A DNA stretch of 18,270 nucleotides, from assembly GCA_022561355.1 (NCBI GenBank), contig JADFRJ010000017.1, positions 1 to 18,270 of the forward strand, given 5' to 3'. The notes beneath the pieces were generated by a model. That model was not told the DNA's origin. It made no database searches and saw only the letters and a list, made by a program, of their open reading frames with translations. This document shows positions 13,396 to 18,270 of the stretch, piece by piece. How positions within the stretch are numbered: position 1 is the first letter of the stretch; each line of letters starts with the position of its first letter. The translations under genes were made by a program, and so were the position numbers. Source of the DNA: Chloroflexota bacterium (GTDB lineage Bacteria; Chloroflexota; Dehalococcoidia; DSTF01; RBG-16-68-14).

Positions 13396-16050
13396 TTGGC
13401 GAAGCTCACTATCGACGGCCGCGAGATCAGGGCGTCAGACGGCGCCCCGCTCGTGGAGGTCATTAAAGACAACGGCATCTACGTACCCAACCTCTGCTAC
13501 ATCGATGGCCTGCCGCCCTACGCGGGTTGCCGGACTTGCCTCGTCGAGATCGAGGGCGCGCGCGGCGGCCTGCAACTGTCCTGCACCTCGACGGTGCGCG
13601 ACGAGATGGTCGTGCGCACGGACACGCCGGAGGTCAAACAGGCGCGGCAGTATGTGTTGTCGCTCATCGACGCGAACCACTCGGACCGCTGCCTCACCTG
13701 TCACCGGCGCGTGAAGTGCATGCCCGGCGATGTCTGCCTGCGCGACGACGTCGTCACGCACCGCTGTGTTACCTGCTCGAAGAACTATCGCTGTGAACTC
13801 CAGACCACGAACGATCTGCTCGACATGGGCAAGGACAACGTTGAACCGTGGGAGTCAGAGGATCGCACCTACTACCAGGCGGAGCAGCCTGAGCCGGACC
13901 GCGCCAACCCCTTCTTGGAATTTGACCCGCAGATGTGCATCATCTGCACCCGCTGCGTCCGCGCCTGTGACGATTTGCGCCACACGGGTGCGATCACGCT
14001 AGCCGGCCGCGGGTTCTCCACCAGGATTGCGTTCGGAGCGGGCGGCCCGATCGATGAATCGAACTGTGACTTCTGCGGCTCCTGCATCGACGTCTGCCCA
14101 ACGGCCACCCTCATGGAGAAGCCGAACAAATGGCTCGCTCGCACGGAGGATTGGGTGTCGACGGTCTGCAACTCCTGCAGTGTCGGGTGCACGATCAGCG
14201 TGGGCCGGCGGGGCGAAAAGCCCGTAATCGTCAAGCCTGACACGATGAACCCGTTCAGCGACGATCAGATCTGCGTCCGCGGGCGGTTCCATTACGATGC
14301 TCTCAAGCCGAAGGAACGCCTAAGCCAGCACCTGGTGCGAGAAGGCGATGAGCTAGTCCCAACACCGATCGACAACGCGTTGGACCGCGCAGCGGAGCGG
14401 CTGGCGGAAGTGCGCGAAGCGCATGGCGCCTCATCGATAGCGCTGCTGGGATCGCCCTTCATCACCAACGAAGAGAACTACCTTGTCCGCCGCCTCGCAC
14501 GCGACGTCATTGATACGCCCCATCTCGACTTCAGCGCTGGGCCGTTAAACAATGCGTCCGCGAGCGCTGCTGTCGCCGCCTTTGGAACGGAGAGGCTGCC
14601 GGCTGACCTCACCGACATCCCGAAGAACGCGAAGACGATCTTGGTGATCGCCGATGATCTTGAAGAGTCCCATAACGTCGCCGCCCTCCGTATCAAGGAT
14701 GCTGTCGACCCCAAGAAGCTGCCCTTGCGTGAGCCGGCGCGCCTGATCGTCGTGTCGGCGCGGCGAGGCGAGATGTGCGACTTCGCCGAACCGTACGGCG
14801 GCGTTTGGCTCCAGCCAGAGCCCGGCCAGGAAGCCGCGGTGGTTGCGGCCCTTGCTGGCGCCCTGATAGAGGACGGCAAGATTGCGACCGCCGCCACCGC
14901 GGCGGGGCTCGATCAAGCTGGTGTCCCTAGCGTGAGCGTTGAGGTGGAGGGCCTCGATGCGGCCATCGACATTCTCAAAGAGGCGGCGTTGGACGCGGAT
15001 CAACATGTGGCGGTGGTCGTCGCTCCCAAGGCTACCGGCGTGGCCGCTGCTGCCGAGACCACGAAGGCTGCCGCGAACATTGCACTTCTCCTGCGAGGTA
15101 AGGAAGCCGCTCGCTCCTTCTACCTGCTTCCGACCGAGGCGAACGTGAACGGCGCCCGCGATATGGGCGTCATGCCCGCCGAAGGAGGCCTCGACTTCCA
15201 AGGCATCATCGATGGCGCGAACAACGGCACCATCAAGGCGTTGGTGGTCGTCGGGGACAATCCGATGATGTTCGCCCCCGGGAGCGCTCGTATCGAGGAG
15301 GCGCTCTCCAAGCTGGATTTGCTCGTCGTGATCGATCAGGTGCTCACGGACACCGCCAAACTAGCCCATGTTGTGCTGGCAGACGTTTCGGCGCTCGCGA
15401 AGGAAGGGACGGTCACGAACGCGGACCGTCGCGTCCAGCGGATGCTCGCGGCAGAAGGCGCGCTGGGTGAGGCGCAGCCGGCCTGGCAGACGCTGCGAGA
15501 ACTCGGCAAGCGCCTCAGCGAAAAGTTTGGCGTCAGCGAGAGCTTCAATTACGCGGAGGCATCCGACATCACCGAAGAGATAACATCCAACGTGCCGGGG
15601 TACGAGCAGTTCCATTTCTACGGTTACCTGGGCTGGGGCAAGGGACGCGCTGTTGGCGAGACGGCCCCGGAGACGATTACGCTGCAGCCGGTGAGCGTGT
15701 CACCAAACCCGGCACCCGAGAACGGCGACGTAGCGCTGTTGACGGGTCGAACGCTGTTCACGAATCTTGAGGCGGCCTCCATTCACTCGCCGGAAGCTGA
15801 CAAGCTACACCGGGAAGATGGAGTGCTCGTCAACCAGTACGACGCCGTCGAACTCGGAATCAGCACGGGGGATCAGGTCGTTCTGCGGAACAGCTCGGCG
15901 CAACTGGCCCTCAAGGCCGTGCTCAGCAACACCGTGCCGCGCGGCGCCGTGTTCGTGTCCTCCTACTACGACGGTGGTGCTATCGGTGCGCTGCTGCCTG
16001 CCGAGAATGGCTCCACGGCGCCGGCGCGAGTCAAGCTGCTGAAGCAGTAG
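13396..16050 (+). CDS. nuoG: NADH-quinone oxidoreductase subunit G-like protein (NuoG), iron-sulfur/molybdopterin-fold
   Basis: 884 residues. In order: [2Fe-2S] domain (C34, C45, C48, C63); His-Cys segment, duplicated here (H95, C99, C102, C108, then H122, C124, C127, C133, with C114 between); two [4Fe-4S] motifs (C181, C184, C187, C191 and C224, C227, C230, C234); a fourth four-Cys site (C258, C261, C265, C293); then a molybdopterin oxidoreductase-like domain and a C-terminal beta domain (from about 770). Formate dehydrogenases carry Cys or Sec just before TNEENYL; here that position is Ile356, so formate chemistry is unlikely and NuoG is the better call. TTG start with AGGGGAAGG just upstream, 11 nt after nuoI. 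It would collect electrons and feed NuoI; the electron donor is uncertain because nuoE and nuoF are not here. Confidence 0.85.
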   Translation: MAKLTIDGREIRASDGAPLVEVIKDNGIYVPNLCYIDGLPPYAGCRTCLVEIEGARGGLQLSCTSTVRDEMVVRTDTPEVKQARQYVLSLIDANHSDRCLTCHRRVKCMPGDVCLRDDVVTHRCVTCSKNYRCELQTTNDLLDMGKDNVEPWESEDRTYYQAEQPEPDRANPFLEFDPQMCIICTRCVRACDDLRHTGAITLAGRGFSTRIAFGAGGPIDESNCDFCGSCIDVCPTATLMEKPNKWLARTEDWVSTVCNSCSVGCTISVGRRGEKPVIVKPDTMNPFSDDQICVRGRFHYDALKPKERLSQHLVREGDELVPTPIDNALDRAAERLAEVREAHGASSIALLGSPFITNEENYLVRRLARDVIDTPHLDFSAGPLNNASASAAVAAFGTERLPADLTDIPKNAKTILVIADDLEESHNVAALRIKDAVDPKKLPLREPARLIVVSARRGEMCDFAEPYGGVWLQPEPGQEAAVVAALAGALIEDGKIATAATAAGLDQAGVPSVSVEVEGLDAAIDILKEAALDADQHVAVVVAPKATGVAAAAETTKAAANIALLLRGKEAARSFYLLPTEANVNGARDMGVMPAEGGLDFQGIIDGANNGTIKALVVVGDNPMMFAPGSARIEEALSKLDLLVVIDQVLTDTAKLAHVVLADVSALAKEGTVTNADRRVQRMLAAEGALGEAQPAWQTLRELGKRLSEKFGVSESFNYAEASDITEEITSNVPGYEQFHFYGYLGWGKGRAVGETAPETITLQPVSVSPNPAPENGDVALLTGRTLFTNLEAASIHSPEADKLHREDGVLVNQYDAVELGISTGDQVVLRNSSAQLALKAVLSNTVPRGAVFVSSYYDGGAIGALLPAENGSTAPARVKLLKQ

Positions 16051-16060
16051 GCTGGCTGCG

Positions 16061-16077
16061 CGGCGGACACACCGCCG
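16061..16077. repeat. GC-rich hairpin after nuoG
   Basis: CGGCGG-ACACA-CCGCCG forms a perfect 6-bp GC stem with a 5-nt loop 11 nt past the nuoG stop. No T-run follows, so it is at best a factor-assisted or weak terminator. It also lies just upstream of the next gene's -10-like element. Confidence 0.4.
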
Positions 16078-16080
16078 TGG

Positions 16081-16086
16081 TACCCT
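16081..16086 (+). promoter_or_regulatory. Possible -10 element for a leaderless LON-domain transcript
   Basis: TACCCT lies exactly 10 nt before the ATG at 16097, and no Shine-Dalgarno is present between them. Transcription would begin at or next to the start codon. No recognisable -35 was found, so this is tentative. Confidence 0.35.
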
Positions 16087-16096
16087 CGATACCGAC

Positions 16097-16747
16097 ATGG
16101 AACACATCCCGCTCTTTCCTCTGAATCTGGTCCTGTTCCCGAAACAGGCGCTGCCGCTCCACATCTTTGAGGAGCGCTATAAGCTCATGATCGGCCGTTG
16201 TATCGATGAACAGGCGCCGTTCGGCGTCGTGCTCATCAAGAGTGGTGAGGAGGCCAGCGGGGACGGCGAGCCATATGACGTGGGGACGACAGCCCGCATC
16301 GCTCGCGTGCAGCGGCTGCCCGACGGCCGGATGAACCTGATCAATCTCGGGCGGCGGCGCTTTCGCATCCTCGAATTAGACCGCACTGAGGCATACCTGT
16401 CGGGCGAGGTGGAGTATCTGGAAAACACCGGAGCCGGCGGCGAAGAAGTCGAAAGCAGCGCCGAGCGGGTAGCGGAACTGTTTGGCGAACAGTTCCGCCT
16501 CGTCATGGCGATCAGCAGCCAGTGGACACGGGAGGTGAACATCCCAGGAGCGCCGGCTGCCCTCGCCGACTTCGTCGCAAGCCAGCTCGACGTACCTAAC
16601 GAGGCCAAGCAAGAGTTGCTGGAGATGCTCTCGGTGCCCGCTCGCCTTGCCCGTGAGGAGGAGCTGCTGGGTGATCTTATTAGTATGCTGACGGAGCGCT
16701 GGGAAGAGAGCCGCCAGAAGCGCTTCGCGGGGTCCGCACTGAACTAA
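16097..16747 (+). CDS. LON substrate-binding-domain (LAN) protein without protease domains
   Basis: 216 residues matching the N-terminal domain of Lon protease as a free-standing protein. The opening IPLFPLNLVLFPKQALPLHI (4-23) with FEERYKLMI (25-33) is the family hallmark, followed by the beta-barrel (about 40-110, with LINLGRRRFRIL at 101-112) and a helical bundle (about 120-205). There is no AAA ATPase or Ser-Lys protease domain. Such proteins are thought to bind unfolded or specific proteins, but their role is poorly known. ATG start; the only initiation signal seen is the -10-like hexamer 10 nt upstream. It follows nuoG by 46 nt and its stop overlaps the convergent dehydrogenase stop. 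Confidence 0.9.
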   Translation: MEHIPLFPLNLVLFPKQALPLHIFEERYKLMIGRCIDEQAPFGVVLIKSGEEASGDGEPYDVGTTARIARVQRLPDGRMNLINLGRRRFRILELDRTEAYLSGEVEYLENTGAGGEEVESSAERVAELFGEQFRLVMAISSQWTREVNIPGAPAALADFVASQLDVPNEAKQELLEMLSVPARLAREEELLGDLISMLTERWEESRQKRFAGSALN

Positions 16748-17793
16748 CCGACCTCAACCGTTACCTTGATGGACTTCTGAGACTTGTCGGCGGCAATCGC
16801 GAAGCCGGCCCCGACGTCTGCCAAAGGCACACGGTGAGTGATCAAGCTGCGAAGGTCATCCGCCTGCGCAGCCGCGATCTCCAGCGCGACCTCGAAGTCG
16901 GACCTTGTGCCGGGCCGGCCGTACGTGATGCCGCCGAACAGCTGCGCCTCCTTGAGCACGACTGCGGTGGCGTTCATCGTGACGGGCCCCGTGAAGAGAC
17001 CCAGGACCGAGATTCGGCCGCCGGAGGCCACGAGATCGATCGCCTGGCTGATCGTGTTCGCGTTGCCGCCCACCGTCTCGACGACCACCTCAGGAGGGCG
17101 GCCTGAGAACGCAGCCGTAAGAGCCTCCACTGCGCTCTCGCTGGCTTCAATGACCTGCGTTGCTCCCAACGCCATCGCCGCGTCGGCCTGGTGCTGATGG
17201 CGAGCGGTCGAGAAGACACTCGATGCACCCATCGCTCGTGCGGCGACGACCGTCATAAGGCCGATTGTGCCAGAGCCGAGGATCGCCACACGCTCCCCAA
17301 CCGAGAGGCTGACGAGCCTCAGTCCGTGGATCGCCACGGCCAACGGCTCGACGAGGGCGCCGACCTCGAAATCGACTGCTTCAGGAAGCGGGTGGACCAA
17401 GTAGGACGGCACGTGGACGTATTCAGCAAGCGCGCCCGGCGCCACCGTACCAATCAGCTTGCGGTTCGGACAGAGCTGGGAGCGCCCCGTCCGGCAGAGA
17501 TCGCAGCTACGGCAGACCTCCACCGGCTCGATAGCGACGGGCAGGCCTTCAGAGAGCCCGGTTACACCTTCGCCAACAGCGACGACTTCACCGGAGAACT
17601 CATGGCCGAGACGCAGACCGGCCTTGGCCGGGAACTCGCCTCGATAGAAGTGGAGGTCGGAGCCGCAGATGCCGCAATTGCGGACACGGACGAGCACACC
17701 GCCCGGCTCAAGCGCTGGAACAGGGACGTCCTGGATCTCGAATTGCTGGGGGCCCGCGATGACGGCGGCTTTCATCGTGGAATTCGTGACCAT
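16744..17793 (-). CDS. Zinc-dependent medium-chain alcohol/polyol dehydrogenase (sorbitol/threonine dehydrogenase-like)
   Basis: 349 residues from the ATG at 17793, chosen because GGAGG (17800-17804) lies 6 nt upstream and because the alignment to the family starts at MKAAV. The frame stays open upstream to 18159 but that part overlaps the divergent ATPase gene and has no family resemblance. Seen: catalytic-zinc residues C40 (NCGICGSD) and H64-E65 (GHEFSGEV); structural zinc cysteines C94, C97, C100, C108; E149; Rossmann loop GSGTIG (173-178). The enzyme oxidises a secondary alcohol such as a polyol, butanediol or threonine with NAD(P); the substrate cannot be read. It is convergent with the LON-domain gene and divergent from the ATPase gene. 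Confidence 0.9.
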   Translation of the reverse strand: MVTNSTMKAAVIAGPQQFEIQDVPVPALEPGGVLVRVRNCGICGSDLHFYRGEFPAKAGLRLGHEFSGEVVAVGEGVTGLSEGLPVAIEPVEVCRSCDLCRTGRSQLCPNRKLIGTVAPGALAEYVHVPSYLVHPLPEAVDFEVGALVEPLAVAIHGLRLVSLSVGERVAILGSGTIGLMTVVAARAMGASSVFSTARHQHQADAAMALGATQVIEASESAVEALTAAFSGRPPEVVVETVGGNANTISQAIDLVASGGRISVLGLFTGPVTMNATAVVLKEAQLFGGITYGRPGTRSDFEVALEIAAAQADDLRSLITHRVPLADVGAGFAIAADKSQKSIKVTVEVG

Positions 17794-17835
17794 GCGTAAC
17801 CTCCGGCTCGTTGGGCGCTCCTCTTCTCCATGAGC

Positions 17836-17841
17836 TATCAT
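17836..17841 (+). promoter_or_regulatory. Probable -10 element of a leaderless ATPase transcript
   Basis: TATCAT (five of six consensus bases) ends 10 nt before the ATG at 17852, the same spacing as at 16081/16097. A poor -35, TTGGGC (17811-17816), lies 19 nt upstream. There is no Shine-Dalgarno before the ATG. Confidence 0.45.
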
Positions 17842-17851
17842 GCCGCTGACC

Positions 17852-18270
17852 ATGCGCGCAGTCAACCAACCGGAAAGCTGGTGGGGATGGCACGGCTGGA
17901 ACCAGCCGGAAGCCCTCTCGATCGTCCAGATCATGCAGGCTGGCACGTTGCCGCCGCGGATGGCCGCCGCGTTCTGGTTGGGCATGGAGCATGGCGCGTC
18001 GTTCGTCTTTGCGGCGGAACCTCCCGGCGCAGGCAAGACGACGATCCTGACGGCGCTGCTGGCGTTCGCGCGAGAGGAGACGTTGGTGTACTTCACGCGC
18101 GGCTGGGGCGAAACGTTCGATCTGCCACCGCAAAGCGACGACCATGCCACGTACATCATGGTGAACGAGATGAGCGATCATCTACCCGTATACTCGTGGG
18201 GGCCGTACGTCGTGAAATCCTTCGAGCTGCTGGCCGAAGGATATTCGCTGGCCACCACATTGCACGCGGA
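17852..18270 (+). CDS. Small P-loop ATPase resembling PilT/VirB11 secretion ATPases, 3' end cut by window edge
   Basis: At least 139 residues, open to the window end. The P-loop is EPPGAGKTT (56-64), with Glu where the first Gly of GxxxxGKT is normal. A Walker-B-like YIMVNEMSDH (101-110) and ATTLHAD (133-139) mirror the GEMRD and STLHTN motifs of type II/IV secretion ATPases, in the right order. The spacing between P-loop and Walker B is only about 40 residues, shorter than I expect for PilT. The N-terminus (1-50) is Trp-rich (W10, W11, W13, W16, W42) and lacks the usual N-terminal domain. An in-frame ATG at 17840 would add four residues but overlaps the -10-like hexamer. Function is unknown; it could also belong to another RecA-like ATPase group. 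Confidence 0.7.
   Translation, partial: MRAVNQPESWWGWHGWNQPEALSIVQIMQAGTLPPRMAAAFWLGMEHGASFVFAAEPPGAGKTTILTALLAFAREETLVYFTRGWGETFDLPPQSDDHATYIMVNEMSDHLPVYSWGPYVVKSFELLAEGYSLATTLHA

Noticed and set aside
13396..16050. Formate dehydrogenase alpha subunit
   Set aside because: Domain order is shared, but the Cys/Sec before TNEENYL is replaced by Ile356 and the gene follows nuoI, so NuoG fits better.
17794..18159. 122-codon N-terminal extension of the zinc dehydrogenase
   Set aside because: No family similarity, antisense to the ATPase gene, while GGAGG supports the start at 17793.
1..18270. CRISPR arrays, tRNA/rRNA genes, transposases or attachment sites
   Set aside because: No regularly spaced repeats, no recognisable RNA gene sequence and no transposase or integrase motifs were found on reading both strands by eye.

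Overview
This is an 18.3 kb stretch of G+C-rich bacterial chromosome carrying 15 protein genes. No RNA gene, CRISPR array, insertion sequence or phage gene was seen. Gene content suggests an environmental Chloroflexota-like bacterium, perhaps Dehalococcoidia. The clues are an HAE3-type RND exporter, a NuoI-NuoG pair with an unusual cysteine-rich NuoG, a CADD-type folate protein and frequent TTG starts. This is inference: there is no rRNA or ribosomal protein gene to test it.

Positions 1-5140 hold a minus-strand surface-polysaccharide operon: UDP-glucose 6-dehydrogenase, then a large GT-C type membrane glycosyltransferase, then a nucleotide-sugar epimerase cut by the window edge. A good sigma-70-like promoter (TTGAAT-18-TACAAT) lies upstream, and the genes overlap or are closely spaced. 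The dehydrogenase would make UDP-glucuronate, the epimerase would interconvert nucleotide sugars, and the membrane enzyme would transfer sugar. The membrane enzyme ends in a pseudopilin (GspG)-like domain, an odd fusion.

Positions 5300-6821 hold a plus-strand nickel module: a Fur-family regulator, best read as Nur-like, followed by a NiCoT-type nickel/cobalt permease. The promoter carries two 6-4-6 inverted repeats, one inside the -35/-10 spacer and one at the predicted transcription start. The second resembles the TTGCAA-type Nur box. This is the clearest regulatory circuit in the window.

Positions 6818-10192 hold, on the minus strand, an RND exporter followed by a YdjC/ChbG carbohydrate deacetylase. 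Divergent from it at 10348-11774 is a translationally coupled pair: a CADD-family protein that keeps every residue known to matter for self-sacrificing p-aminobenzoate synthesis, and a metallo-beta-lactamase-fold hydrolase. A PAP2/Aur1-like membrane phosphatase or transferase follows (11864-12730).

Positions 12826-16050 hold nuoI and nuoG of respiratory complex I with their own promoter and without nuoE, nuoF or the membrane subunits. NuoG has a tandem cysteine motif and lacks the catalytic Cys/Sec of formate dehydrogenases. A LON-substrate-binding-domain protein follows, convergent with a zinc alcohol/polyol dehydrogenase. At the right edge, divergent from the dehydrogenase, a small P-loop ATPase resembling PilT/VirB11 secretion ATPases runs off the window.
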